Shown here: positions 11,529-23,568 of the stretch, in pieces
Layout: each line of letters opens with the position of its first letter
Numbering within the stretch: position 1 is the stretch's first letter
Assembly: GCA_047967505.1 (NCBI GenBank)
Contig: CM106539.1
DNA length: 64,000 nucleotides
Direction: 5' to 3' (one strand)
Source: Dipteris shenzhenensis
Taxonomy: Eukaryota > Polypodiophyta > Polypodiopsida > Gleicheniales
Notes under the pieces: generated by a model
Database searches by the model: none
The model's input: the letters and a program-made list of their open reading frames with translations, nothing else
Told to the model about the DNA's origin: nothing
Position numbers and translations under genes: made by a program

Positions 11529-14500
11529 ATGTCGACTAGCAACCTCAATCTGGAGGCATCTGCTAAGTTAGACAACTCCAATTATGGTACATGGAAATAT
11601 CGAATGGAGACCATTCTTGTGCTTCAGGACAAATGGGAGTATGTCGATGGGTCTACACCTAGACCATTGGCCGATCCAACCACTAGTAGCTCTACTCCAT
11701 CCGTTGTCACAGCACCAGCAATGGAATCTACATCAGGATCTACATCTACACAAATAGTTTTCGCACCACTAGCAGATCCTACCATTGCCTGAGCTCAAGC
11801 AGAATGGGATAAGAAAGACAAGTATGCATATCACCTGATCAAGCAGAATGTGCAAGATGTCATGCTAGGATAGCTCAACACAGTCAAGACATCAAAAGAA
11901 GCATGGGATATGTTCGCCGCTCTCTACGAGTCCAAGAACACATCCAGGATTCTCACCCTGAGAAACCAGATCAACCATAGTTTCCGCAACAGCAGTGAAA
12001 CCGGTCATGCTTATGTACTCCACATTAAAGACTACAACAATCAACTTGCAGCAGCAGCTTGCAGCAGCAGGGTTAGACAATGAACCCCGCAGAAATGGTT
12101 CAAGTCATTCTGAATGGACTAGGAGAGGGATACGAGAATCTAGTCCAGAGTATTGCCATCCAACAGCAAATTCCAACAGTGGAAGAACTTCAATCAGTCC
12201 TACTTGGTGAAGAACTCAGGACTCAGGCCATTCAAGCACGTAAAGGTCATTCTAATGATCAGGCATTCACAGCTTCAGACAAAAGCAGAGGCAAAGGCAG
12301 AAACAGAGGTAGATCATACCACAAAAGTAGTCATCATCAATAAAATCAAAGTCAGAATCAGCATCAGCATCAACAACATCCTCAGCAACATCAAAATCAG
12401 CAAAGAGGAAATCATTCCAACCGAGGAAGATTTCAAGGACGAGGGAATGCATCCACCAATATGTCAAACATTCAATGCAACTACTATCACAAGTTTGGAC
12501 ACTATGAAAGAGATTGCTGCAAGCAGCAGTACGACCAAGGCGGTCAATCCAGCAGTAATCAAGGGAATTCTTGAGGAAGAGGAAATCATCGTGGTGGACA
12601 TTCTAGTCACAGTCATTTTGCAAATGAACATGGAAATATGTTTCTTGCAAGCGAGGAATTGCATCAGATTGATACAATGTACCTAGACACTTATTTCAAT
12701 CCCAAAGAGGATTTTAAATATCAAGTCGACCAAGTGGAACAGGATCCTTGGTACATCAACAGCGGTGCATCATCTCATATGACAAATCATTAGGAATGGT
12801 TCACAAAAATGAAACCATTAGAAGGTCAGAAGAATGTCATCTACACAATAGACAATACACCGAATCCAGTTCAAGGGATAGGTGTTATCCCTATGAACAA
12901 CTTCACTGGTACAAAAGGATTAGTCAAAGATGTGCTCTATGTTCCGAAGCTCAGCAAGAACCTTTTGTCAGTAGGTCAAATGACGGAACACAACTACAAA
13001 GTCATCTTCAATGGTGATGAATGCATTATCAGAGACAAATCCAAAAGATGTCAGCTAGTAGCAAAAGGTGTCAAGAAAGGATGCTTATACAGAATGTTAG
13101 CTACAGTACCAAATAAGCATGCCATGTCAGCTCAAATGCAACAGATGTCACTATCTGCAAAATGGCACAAGAGATATGGTCATGTCAATTTCAAGTACTT
13201 GTTAGATCTAAGGAATCAGAATATGGTAATTGGGATTCCGAAACTACAGTTTCTTGGAAAGGTTTGTGAAGCATGCTGCTTCGGCAAACAAAAGCGAACC
13301 AACTTTGTCAAAAGTACCTCTCGTGCATGAGGTATTCTTGATTTGATACATACAGATGTATGGGGTTATGCCCAGACCCGCAGCATCAATGGTTCACTTT
13401 ACTACTTGACCTTCATCGATGACTACAGCAGATATTGTTGGGTCTATTTTTTGAAAGAGAAATCTGAAGTGTTTTCCAGATTTCAAGAATTCAAAGCCAT
13501 GGTAGAAAACCAAACAGGCAGAAAGATCAAGGTCATGAGATCAGACAGAGGAGGTGAATACATGTCTTCAACATTCATGAACTTTTGCAAAAATCATGGC
13601 ATTCGAAGACAATTCACATGTGCAGGTACTCCTTAGTAGAATGCAATAGCTGAAAGGAAGAATGGGACTTTAGCAGACAGTACTAGAGCAATGCTTAGTG
13701 AAAAGCATCTTCCAAATCAGTATTGGGTAGAAGCAATAGCTACAGCTAACTACTTGCTTAATCGGCTTCCTACCGAACCGATACAGGGTATGGCTCCTTA
13801 TGAAGCATTCACTGGACATAAGCCACGCATTGGGCATCTTTACATATTTGGTTGCATAGAATATGCCCACATACATGATGATCATCGCAGAAAATTGGAT
13901 GCGAAGTCACGAAAATGCATCATGGTTGGCTACACTGAAGAAAGCAAAGCATACAAATTGTATGATCCCATCAACCGCAAAGTCATTATCTCCAGAGATG
14001 TAATCTTTGATGAGGAATTAGAATGGAAAACCTCACCTACATAGGAGATAGAAGCATCGACTTCACAATCATCTATAGAACAGGTTGATGAAGAAGAGCA
14101 AGAATTGCCAACAACACCCTAAGCAGCGCCACAGCAGCTCAGACGGTCTACTAGGGAAAGCAGACCACCAGCCAGATTGACATATGCTCAGAAAAGCAAA
14201 GCAATTCAGGTGGAAACAACCAACTATGCTCTTATGACTACCATCATGGCTACAGAAGAGCCAGTGTACTTCGAAGATGCAGTAGATAAGCCAGAATGGC
14301 AAACTGCTATGAATGAAGAAATGGATGCTTTGTATAAAAATAACACTTGGGAATTATGCGACCTTCCATTAGGAAAGAAGGCCATAGCCAACAAATGGGT
14401 ATACAAAGTGAAGTACAATCCAGATGGTAGTATTCAGATATATAAGGACAGATTAGTTGCAAAAGGATTTGCACAACAATATGGTCAAGACTATGATGAG

Positions 14501-15799
14501 ACTTATGCTCCAGTAGCAAAGATGGATTCCATACAGTTCTTGATATCACTAGCGACCCTCAGCAAATGGAATGTATATCAGCTCGATGTCAAGAATGCAT
14601 TTCTCAATGGTTATCTAGACGAGGAAGTCTACATGCAGGTTATGTTGAACCAGGAAAGGAGAAAAAGGTTTGCCATCTCAAGAAAAGTCTCTACGGCTTA
14701 AAGCAAGCACCTAGAAGTTGGTACAATAGAATTGACAAGTATTTTGCTGATCTGGGATACATGAAATCCAATGCAGATCATACTCTCTACTACAAAGTTC
14801 AAGGGGAAGACATTACTATTGCACTTTTGTATGTAGATGATCTGATTGTGACAGGAAGCAAGAATAGCTTCATCAGAAAATTGAAACAAGACTAATCTGC
14901 AGAGTTCGACATGAAAGATCTTGGACTTATGTACTATTGTCTTGGAATTGAGTTCTGGAAAGATTCAGATAGCACATTCATGAGTCAGCTCAAGTATGTT
15001 GACAGTCTCCTGAAGAAGTTTCATATGGCAGATTGCAAGATTACAGCCACTCCCATGGAACAGAGTTTGAAATTTACTAAAGATTCAGAAAAGCCTACAG
15101 TCAATGACAGATACTACAGGCAACTCATCGGATCTCTTATACATCTGACAATCACACGGCCAGATATTTGTTATGCAGTAAGCTCACTAGCACAGTTTAT
15201 GGCAAATCCAAAACAGTCTCACTGGAATGCAGCCAAAAGAGTCTTGAGATACATCAAAGGTACAAGACAGTTTGGGATAGAATACAGAGGAAGTCATCCA
15301 TGGTTGCATGGATACTGTGATAGTGACTATGCCGGAGATCATGAGACCAGGAGATCGACACAGGGATATGCATTTTTCCTTGATCAAGGTGCTATATCAT
15401 GGTTGTTAAACAAACAACCAGCTGTTTCTTTGTCTTCGACTGAAGCAGAATATAGAGCACCTGACTACAGGTGCATGTGAGGCTATATGGCTTAGAAGAC
15501 TATTGTCAGAAACAGATTACTTTGATGAGTCAAAGCCAACAACAATATATTGTGATAATCAATCGGCTCAAGCATTGGCCAAAAATCCAGTATATCACTC
15601 CAGAACAAAGCACATTGATGTCAGAGAGCACTTCATCAGAGAAAGAGTGTTACTTGGTGACATCACTTTGCAGCATTGTGATAGCAAAGAAAATGTTGCA
15701 GACATCTTTACCAAACCACTCGGTAAAGAGCTATTTGAGAAACACCGACTAGCTCTTGGTTTGACGCAGAGGAAGGACATTCCCATTAAAGGGGTGTGA
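11529..15799 (+). pseudogene. Copia gag-pol polyprotein, broken
   Basis: Gag starts at ATG 11529. The zinc knuckle near 12475 reads CNYYHKFGHYERDC, so its second Cys is Tyr. The protease motif near 12750 is WYINSGASSHMT, with Asn where the catalytic Asp is expected. Integrase has an HHCC zinc site (about 13165-13290) and the catalytic block HTDVWG / SDRGGEY / AERKN (13346-13665). Reverse transcriptase (about 14290-14950) has LLYVDDLIVTGS. RNase H ends with DIFTKPL near 15715. In-frame stops include about 11790, 11871, 12341, 12570, 12792, 13328, two adjacent TAGs at 13634-13639, 14042, 14121 and 14893. Frameshifts lie near 12060, 14640 and 15465; the first is beside a 13-bp tandem duplication of CTTGCAGCAGCAG. 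The product would drive reverse transcription and integration if intact, but this copy is dead. Confidence 0.95.
15785..15796 (+). promoter_or_regulatory. Polypurine tract
   Basis: ATTAAAGGGGTG lies directly before the 3' LTR's TGATGG and fits the plus-strand primer site of an LTR retrotransposon. The purine core is AAAGGGG. Confidence 0.8.
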
Positions 15800-16145
15800 T
15801 GGAATGTAATGCTCAGTCCTTCTTCGATTCCCCAGAATCATCATCTTGAGGGAAGGCCTACTTCATGATGTTGATCTTGAGGGAAGGTGTTGAGAGTTCC
15901 ACGCTCAACATCATGTGATCATGTGTGCATAGCACCATCACGTGATCATATGTGCATAGCACTAACCTTATAGAGTGCTATAAAGGAAAGGGTTAGATCC
16001 CCTAACCCTAACCCTAAAAGGGTTTGTATATATTCTATTTTTTCAACTAAATCTAGTGTACAATTAGTCATTTGTGGTGTGCTCTCTAGCTGTGCCCTCT
16101 CTCCTCATCTCCACTCTTCTCCTCTCCCCTCTTCATATTTTGTCA
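15797..16145 (+). repeat. 3' LTR of the Copia element
   Basis: It is 349 bp and colinear with 8761-9109 apart from about five substitutions and two compensating single-base indels. It carries the same TATA-like and telomere-like blocks and ends TTTTGTCA, followed by the AAAGG duplication. Confidence 0.95.
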
Positions 16146-16150
16146 AAAGG
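16146..16150. repeat. Target-site duplication AAAGG, right
   Basis: It is identical to 8756-8760 and marks the right end of the Copia insertion. Confidence 0.93.
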
Positions 16151-17539
16151 GTCAGGAGGTTGAGCCCATTGTGCAGGAAAACCCCAACGCTGCAATTCAG
16201 CAAGGACAAAGCAGTAGAAATAAGGCCGAGTACAGGCCTATTTGAAGTGAGGAAGAGAGCCAAGAAGAGCAGTAGGAAAGTGCGCTTGAGGTAGGGGGAT
16301 GAGAAGCAAGCCATGAAGCAAAAGACGAGAAGATGGAGGGATGGGTGAGGGTGGATATTGAAGTAGACGATTGTGAGAAGTGCAAAGGGAGGAGAGCGCA
16401 TGAGGATTATGAGAAGTGCGAAGGGAGAAGAGCAGCTGGAACAGGAATAGTAGTAGAATGGGCAAGACGTGCATGTTTGGCGTGTTCAGCACCATTGTTT
16501 TCTCTGCCTACACACTCGCTTACTTGAACTCTCTCCCGCAAAGCAGCCTCAAGATCCCTCACCACTCCACTTTATCCAAGCACGTAACAGCATGCACCAT
16601 TGATTGATCACCTCTCCCCTTATTATACAACCAAGCAAGACTTAACCTATCGATCGACAGCTGCAAGCTAGCGTGATTGCACGAAGGCGACTAATTGACT
16701 TACTACTCAATCAATCCATCTAGCGAGTGTAAGCGAGCTTGAGTCCCACCAAGGCTCTCAGGACTCTAGTCTCAGGGCGAGCAAGCAAGCAAGACGTAAT
16801 CGATCGATCGATCGATCCATTGAGCGAGCAAACTAGAGTACCCTGAAGGCTCTCAGGACTCTAGTACTAAGGGGGAGGAAGCAAGCAAGACTTAATCGAT
16901 CGATCCATTGAGCAAGCGAGCGAGGTATAGAGAGAAGAGAGCCCGAGAGCCCATGGCTCACGTCGTTAGAGCCTCTCCTTTGTTCAATTCCCCACGTCTA
17001 TGATCTCGGAGCCCAAACATGGATGCCCACCTCTCCTTCTTGAGATCCTGTAGATGCCCTCCACGCACCTCGCCCATTAGAGCTCATGCCTCTCATGCTT
17101 CTGTTTTCGTCGATCATCATGCATTCACAATTTTGCTCTCTCATAGATTTGGTCTCCGCATCATCTGCCTTTGCTCTGCTTCCTTCCCCATCCTTATCCT
17201 AATCCTCCAAGTCTTTAGATGCTTCCCTTGCATTGCCTTTGGCTTCCAAATCGTGACTCGCCATCCACGCATATCCATCAGATTATATCCACGCTCCAAC
17301 ATCGCTCTCTGCACTTTTGTACTCTCTCTCTCTCTCAATATATTTCTTCCCTGGTTCTTAGCGAACCTTGCCGCCCCCAATAGAAATCGGTGTTACAAAG
17401 TGGTGCGAGGATCAAAATCCAAACAATGACAGATGAATTCTATGCAAAAATCAGTGAGAAGAACTTACGACATCATGCGAGCATCAAAATGCAAGCAAAG
17501 GTAGATGAATTCCGTTACAAAAATTGGCGGGGATGAGGC
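16151..17539. other. Gene-free stretch with a ~95-bp tandem repeat
   Basis: No domain-bearing reading frame is seen. At 16735-16925 a ~95-bp unit containing AAGGCTCTCAGGACTCTAGT, GCAAGCAAGAC and GATCGATCGATC occurs twice (spacing 95 bp), with a weaker relative before it. The ORF at 17019-17429 is Leu/Ile/Arg-rich with no recognisable family. Confidence 0.6.
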
Positions 17540-17870
17540 TTGAATGGTAGGTGCAAGCAGTGATGGAGAAAGCGTGAGGTGAGGGAGAGAGGGACATAGA
17601 GAGGGTACAGAGGCGAGGGAGGGAGGCGAGGCAGAGGGAGGGAGGCGAGGCGAGGCAGAGGGAGGGAGGCGAGGCAAGGGAGGGAGGGAGGCGAGCGAGG
17701 GAGGGAGCGAGGCAGAGGGACACAGAGAGGGAGGGAGGGAGTGAGGGAGGGAGGCGAGGTGAGGGAGGGAGCAAGGCAGAGGGACACAGAGAGGGTACAG
17801 AGGGGTGAGGAGCCAGAGGGACAGAGAGGGAGGGGTGAAGCGGAGAGGTGTGGAGCAAAGGGAGAGAGAG
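17540..17870. repeat. Purine-rich GAGGGAGGGAGGCGAGG tract
   Basis: About 330 bp of nearly pure purine on the plus strand is made of permuted GAGGGAGGGAGGCGAGG units with ACACAGAGAGGGTACAG inserts at two places. Three overlapping Pro/Ser/Leu minus-strand frames are by-products. Runs of spaced G could form G-quadruplex or triplex DNA (inference). Confidence 0.85.
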
Positions 17871-17996
17871 TGAGGATAGTTACCTACCACTTAGGAAGAA
17901 CACTTATGAAGAAGCCGATAGACGAAGAGCAAGAGGAAGGCTGCGAGAAAAAAGGTGCTTCCTATTAAAAGCATTCAAGTCGGTTTGCAAGTATGA

Positions 17997-18248
17997 AAAT
18001 TAAAGGCCAATAGGCCCCTTTCATCAACAAAAGGGGTCTATTGGCCTTTAATTTTCTTAAGGGCTCTCATGAAAATTAAAGGCCAATAGACCCATTTCGT
18101 CGACGAAAGGGGTCTATTGCCTTTAATTTTCATCGAAAAAGGGTCTATTGGCCTTTAATTTTCATGAGAGCCCTTAAGAAAATTAAAGGCCAATAGACCC
18201 CTTTCGTCGACGAAAGGGGTCTATTGGCCTTTAATTTTCACATTTGTA
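17997..18248. repeat. Nested palindrome cluster (about 250-bp foldback)
   Basis: Several copies of the AAAATTAAAGGCCAATAGAC palindrome are arranged head-to-head, with CTTAAGGGCTCTCATG on the left and its reverse complement CATGAGAGCCCTTAAG on the right. The whole block therefore folds on itself. The rightmost copy (about 18181-18240) is a perfect 60-bp palindrome matching 6787-6846. The two loci bracket 11.4 kb including the Copia element, or about 4 kb without it. Confidence 0.9.
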
Positions 18249-19111
18249 AAACTCAAATAGTAGGATTGATATTTGTAAAAATTGGCATCCCTCTTCCATG
18301 ATAAAGAACACCTTTGCTAGCAAGGGACTACCACATGTCCTCGACCGACCCAAGTACTTAACCTTGCCTCTTTATTAGCTAGCACTCCTTACCACACAAA
18401 AATTCATTTATTTTGTCGTCTTTATTATTTCAAATCATTACAATCAATGCGTTGGACAAAGGGAAGCACTGTAGAGGTGAAAAAATTGACTAGCTTAGAG
18501 CTGGTTGTGGTCCCTCTAGAAGCAACGAGTATATCACAACACATCATTGGCAACATTGTTACAATTTTAGGTGTAGGAGAGTCTCTCTATTCTGATAATA
18601 GAAGGCAACCAACTCTATAACCCCCCCTATGTCCATTGCTCTTTATTGCTCCTACTTTTCACGCACTTATATCTATGAATCATTTATGTATTTCTTGCCA
18701 TGCTTAATTATGAAAGCAAGAGATAAGAACGAATATGCTTTTGGTTGTTGGAAATCATTGTTGAAAATTTTGTCTACATGTGTATGTTGATTCTTGAGGC
18801 ATGTGTGTGTGTCTCTATATGTGTGTGCCTATGGTATTACTATATTTGTATATCATCTGTGTGGTCGAAGTCTATGTTCATGTGAGAGCAAACACATGCA
18901 TGTACATATACACGTGTATACACATAAGCACTGACCGCATGCACATGTAGATAGAGACACACACACATGCAAACCTATCCAAAGTTAATCAACACACATG
19001 TGTAAACATATAGACATACTCCTTTACAAGCGTACATATACCATGAGTACAGATGTGCGATACACAGATGTGTACATATGTGCATATACACATATATAGC
19101 AAGTGGTTCCA

Positions 19112-19146
<35 letters not shown>

Positions 19147-19267
19147 GAGAAAGAGAGAGAGAGAAAGAGAGCAAATAGTTATATTCAACATTTGTTTGAT
19201 TTTCACTAAATTTTCTAATCAAATCCCAATGCAGATCTAACACTATATTTTTTCCATACAACCTCTT

Positions 19268-19314
<47 letters not shown>

Positions 19315-20150
19315 AGCATTGCTTCTACAAACTAAAAAAACCTCTCTCCATGTGTATAAGCCATCATTCCCCACCAAGTTTTGTAAAACCCATGTGGTCC
19401 TTGGTGGTTCTCGGGTCCATGTCATGGCCTGTGTGTTTGCCTCCTAGGAATCACTTTGGATGAGACAATTTGGCTCCTCGGCATTGTTGCTTCGAAGTAA
19501 AAAAACTCTCTCTCTCTCCCTCTCCCCCCCCCCTCTCACACACACACACACACAAGTATGCAATGCTACCAAAAATGGGCATTCAGAATTTTTGGACTTT
19601 TTCTCTTGTTTTGGACTTTTTTCCCAAACCAATCACCTCCACTTAATATTGACCTAGTAGACTCAAAAAGGGTGTTTTCACAACACTATATATATCTATC
19701 TTCGCAAATTATGATCTGTAGAAGCAAAGGTACAGGTATAGTGAGTGGGAAAGAGAATGTGAGGGGCCACATGTGACACACCCCTTAATATGTGGCCACA
19801 TAGGGCTTGATCCTTACATGCCCACCTAATGCTTGAGCCTTCTATTACTAGCTAATTTTAAATTATTTTTTAATTTTTAATTATGCCTTTAATTATTAAT
19901 TTCTATTCATTTTTATTAATTTCTTAATTAATAATTAATTTTTATTACTAATCCTATTCTATTACTAAATAATTTTTTGATTAATTATTTATATATTGAT
20001 TTTTATCACTTTTTGTTAATTCTTTAATTATTAATTACTTTTATTACTAACTAGTTTTTTTATTAATTAATAATTATTTCTTAATTTAAATTTAATTATT
20101 AATAGATAGAATTCAAGAGTTGTTGATATCAACATAGAGGTGGTGTAAAG
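18249..20150. other. Microsatellite and AT-rich gene-free DNA
   Basis: No gene is recognisable. Simple repeats include TG/CA-rich DNA at 18780-19145, a CA run at 19114-19142 followed by GA, a CT run at 19268-19312, and CT/C/CA runs at 19503-19555. From about 19850 to 20110 the DNA is almost wholly A and T (TTAATTATTAATTT-like). Short frames in these runs are not genes. Confidence 0.75.
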
Positions 20151-20924
20151 ATATACCATTTCGGAAAATGATGTATAAGATCACTGAGAGGAGACCACTG
20201 CATAGGGACGTATCTACTCTTATGCTTCAGAATCTCTTTCTGAGTCATCAGACTTTGTGACTACATCTTCAGTCGAATCAAGTCTATCCAAACAATATTT
20301 GATATGTGCGAGGCTGCTATCAAGGATCGTGATACTTTTTTCCACATCGTACCCATGCTTGTTTTTAAGATTTCAAGTCCTGCATTTCCAACAATGGATG
20401 ACGCTACTCACCTCCACTTCAGCCAAGCCCTCTTTATTTGGAACCCATTCCCATTTCTTTTCCAAACAACCCGTTGTTTCATTGTATATCTCTTTGGGAG
20501 ATTTTTAATGGTTTGGGTTCATACAATAACACTATAAATGTGCCAGGGATTCCCATTTATCCCTTGCTATCCGAGCAACCTTTGCGACCCAAATTTGTCT
20601 CCGTTGGTCATACAACTCTGATTCTGGATCTGTTGCACAAACGGCAACAAAAAGCTCCTCTTAGACTTCGTTGGATGGTACAATCTCTGGCAACAGCTTA
20701 TCACCCTTCCTACCACAAAGTTTACGAGTGCATTGCTCATCTTCTTCTATATCTTCAGCTATAGTGGACTCTCTAGCAAATGCAGATTCTTCTCTTGACT
20801 CAATTTGTTGCGGCCAAAATAGATCTTAGTATTCTATGCTCAGTAAATTTTCTTGTTCTTTTAGATATTTGATAAGAGATTCATTTGCCATGATTATCTC
20901 CATATTTTTCTCAGACTGCTCTAG

Positions 20925-22171
20925 CTATTTTTGCATCATATTCCGAATTTGAGAAATGAATGCTTGCAAGCCTTTCATTTCATCCATGTCAAGTGCTTTG
21001 TTTTTTGTGAGAACTAATGTAGTCTCGCAATTATCAGCCTGTATACGCAAGATGCGAGGTAAACATCCACGTGAATCCTTGACCTTTCGTATTGTTTTTA
21101 TGATGGATGTTGCTACTTGGTTACGTTCATGTTCATGCAAGCAATCAATCCGTAGATCACAAAAGAGTCGGAATCCGTGTACTAATACTCCACACAAGTG
21201 TGTTTTAAGTCCACGTTTACCCTCCAATGGAGGTGGGGTATGCCTGAATGTAGGCAAAGTTGTTGTATTCTGGTCCATGCCATCAATGGTGATGCACAAA
21301 GACTTCCTGATATCTGAAATAGATTCCTCCCTCCAAGAAGCATACACCATTCTAGCATCTTGCATATGACATAAATGGATTTCTCTCCATCTTATATATT
21401 TTGCTCGACGTTTCTGCATTTACTATGCTCAATGGAATTTTTCAATTCATCACATTTCTTGCATTTTGACATTCTTTGCTTTGATGGCGTCTTCACATTG
21501 CAAAATCGCCCATGCCAAATTTTATAAAAAGTAGCTCTAGAAATTTCTTTCTCTTCTCTGTCTTGTAATGTTCTATTAACGGACTCTAGCACAACATTGT
21601 TTGTCATTCCTAGAGGAAGATGATGTTGGCACATGATACTTCCATCAGGCATTGTTTGCGGAAGATGAGATTATGGCAATGCATTGTCTTCAAGGATTTG
21701 CTTTAAAGTTGTGGCTGCATTCAAGGTGCTTTTTTGTCCTTTTAACTTGCACACACTTCCATGAACTCTATGAATCACCTTATCTTTGACCTCTGCCCAT
21801 ATGCCCCAGTAGGTACCATGTGATAATCCCCTTAACAACTTGTATCCTTGATTACAAATCACTAGTCCATTAACCGTCGGCAACAACCGAGGTTTGCATA
21901 GCGTTATCTTTAAGATGCCTTCAAGTTGTCAAAGGAAGCAAGAAAACTCTTGAAGAAGATGATTATGTCTATTTGGCCCTGTCTTGCTCCAAATACCTAC
22001 ACATATAGCCTCACAATCTTCCTTTGTAACTCTTCTAAGGCAAAGTTTCTTACACCAAACTTTCATTATAGTTTCTTGTATAAGTTGAAAGCAAAAATTG
22101 AAAAAACAAGTTGAATGATTTTTGCCATTCATAAGGGCTGCCCAAAAGGTTATTCGTGGAGGAATTTCCAA
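20925..22171 (-). pseudogene. Decayed transposase-like gene (DUF7869-type family)
   Basis: Read on the minus strand, successive frames give a recognisable order. First comes a start-proximal block (RRVTKEDCEAICVGIW), then VICNQGYKLLRG followed by a terminal HGS (near 21760-21860). Next is ISRATFYKIWHGRF followed by the Cys pair SKCKKCDEL, then CITIDGMDQNTTTLP (near 21280), HLCGVLVHG, and LPRILRIQADNC (near 21030). The aspartates in IDGMDQ and QADNC fit the first two acidic residues of an RNase H-fold transposase. This order is shared by a widespread eukaryotic mobile-element-derived family, which I associate with DUF7869 from memory. Stops (for example after NALP and after QNI) and at least one frameshift disable it. 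A weak continuation may run to about 20560. Confidence 0.6.
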
Positions 22172-22720
22172 GAACTAGAGGCGAAAGCGGCAATAAACGA
22201 GTTGGAGACAATCGAGGAGCAAGGGCGTGGAGGTAGGGAAGCTTGAGAGAGAGAGAGAGAGAGAGAAAGAGGACTAAAATAGTAAATTGAAATAGACTAA
22301 TAGTGAATAGGAAAGTCTAACTTGGACCGGGACAAAAATGAAAACCAAAAGAATTTCAAAAAACATGAATTTTGTTTTGCCAAGCTTAGCCATCGTTTCT
22401 TAGGCTTCCACTTGAAATGTGGCATGCCAAAAAGTAACTTGGCCACAATGTAATATAAAATACAAGCATTGCAATATCAAGGATTTGGACTAAGTGCTTG
22501 CAACATTCTAAAATTGGCAACAAACTCGTAGTAGACGGGTCTAAGTACTCGTAATTCAAATGGACATAGATGGGCAGAGTGTACATGTGGTTAGAGCTTG
22601 TGTAGGGCCAGGCAAGGCTTAACGAAGAGTACCAAAGAGGAGGAGCTCAATCTGCCTCGCTTTCTCCTCAGCCTCTTGGAGACATTCAGAGGCTAGCGTG
22701 GCGGCCCACTGGGCCTCCTC
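22172..22720. other. Gene-free flank
   Basis: A GA microsatellite lies at about 22243-22268. Nothing else is recognisable. Confidence 0.6.
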
Positions 22721-23568
22721 CCTCCAATGTAACATTGGACGTTACTATAAATCAAATGAGCTCATTGACTCATCCAATTGCCATAAAAGCTAGTTGACTA
22801 GGTATACTCTTGAATGGCAACAAGAAGAATCTTAAAAGGCAACAAGAAGAATCTCAGCTGACATGCTTTGTCTCTTTACCGGTGCTTGTTCCACTTTTAT
22901 AGAGCATGTTCCCATGGCACAATCCACACACATTCGCCACGCCAACCTTTGCGTGCACCAATTGGATTTTGCAAGCACTCGAGCTTAAAGGAGTCTCACT
23001 AGGCTAGGCTCTAGCACATAGAAAAAGGGAGTGTATGTGAGAATGAACTAGAGCTCATCATAATCTATGTTACAAATTTGGGCATGGCAACAAAATTCGG
23101 GAATTGCTTATAGAGGACCTCCCCACATAGCTCCCAGATCTCAAATCTCAGCATTGCAATGCTGAAGATAGCATGGCAGTGACGAGTTCCCATGAGGGCT
23201 TTAGCTTCTGTAAAAGGGACATTTACAATGCACCAGAGGGTTTTCACAGACTGGTCAACCAATACGATGGAAGGTGAAAGTGTTTCACCTAATTGTAGTG
23301 CTTGGGCATTGCAATGCTGTGTTAGCAAGCCACCCGTTGGACTGGCATCGTAGGGTTGAGTTTCAACAGCCAAAGCAAAATGGACATAGTAATTTTCTTG
23401 CTAGTAGGGTTGAACCAACCCTGCTAGCCATTGCGGGGAGGTCCTCTTACATGCCTCCAATGTAACATTGGATGTTACTATAAATTAAATGAGCTCATTG
23501 ACTCATCCAATTGCCATAAAAGCTAGTTGACTAGGTATACTCTTGCACAGCAACAGGAAGAATCTTAG
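22721..23568. repeat. ~115-bp direct repeats flanking about 620 bp
   Basis: The blocks at 22721-22835 and 23454-23568 both start CCTCCAATGTAACATTGGA and end with a GGAAGAATCTT/AAGAAGAATCTT-like sequence, and differ at few positions. The spacing resembles a miniature terminal-repeat element (TRIM) or an unequal duplication. I cannot identify a primer site or purine tract with confidence. Unit ends contain the small palindrome CCAATGTAACATTGG. Confidence 0.7.

Larger units (their letters stand above)
8761..16145 (+). mobile_element. Ty1/Copia LTR retrotransposon, full length, defective
   Basis: This is a 7,385-bp element with two 349-bp LTRs that start TGATGG and end TTTTGTCA, flanked by the 5-bp repeat AAAGG. 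A primer-binding site complementary to initiator tRNA-Met follows the 5' LTR, and a purine tract precedes the 3' LTR. The polyprotein order is gag, protease, integrase, reverse transcriptase, RNase H. Integrase before reverse transcriptase is diagnostic of Copia. By my alignment the LTRs differ by about five substitutions and two 1-nt indels, so insertion was fairly recent. The coding region has many stops and three frameshifts and cannot make a functional polyprotein. The leader between primer site and gag is unusually long, about 2.4 kb. Confidence 0.97.

Noticed and set aside
13634-14044. Programmed stop-codon readthrough in the Copia polyprotein
   Set aside because: Stops are scattered through conserved domains together with frameshifts, and the paired TAGs replace conserved glutamines, which indicates decay.
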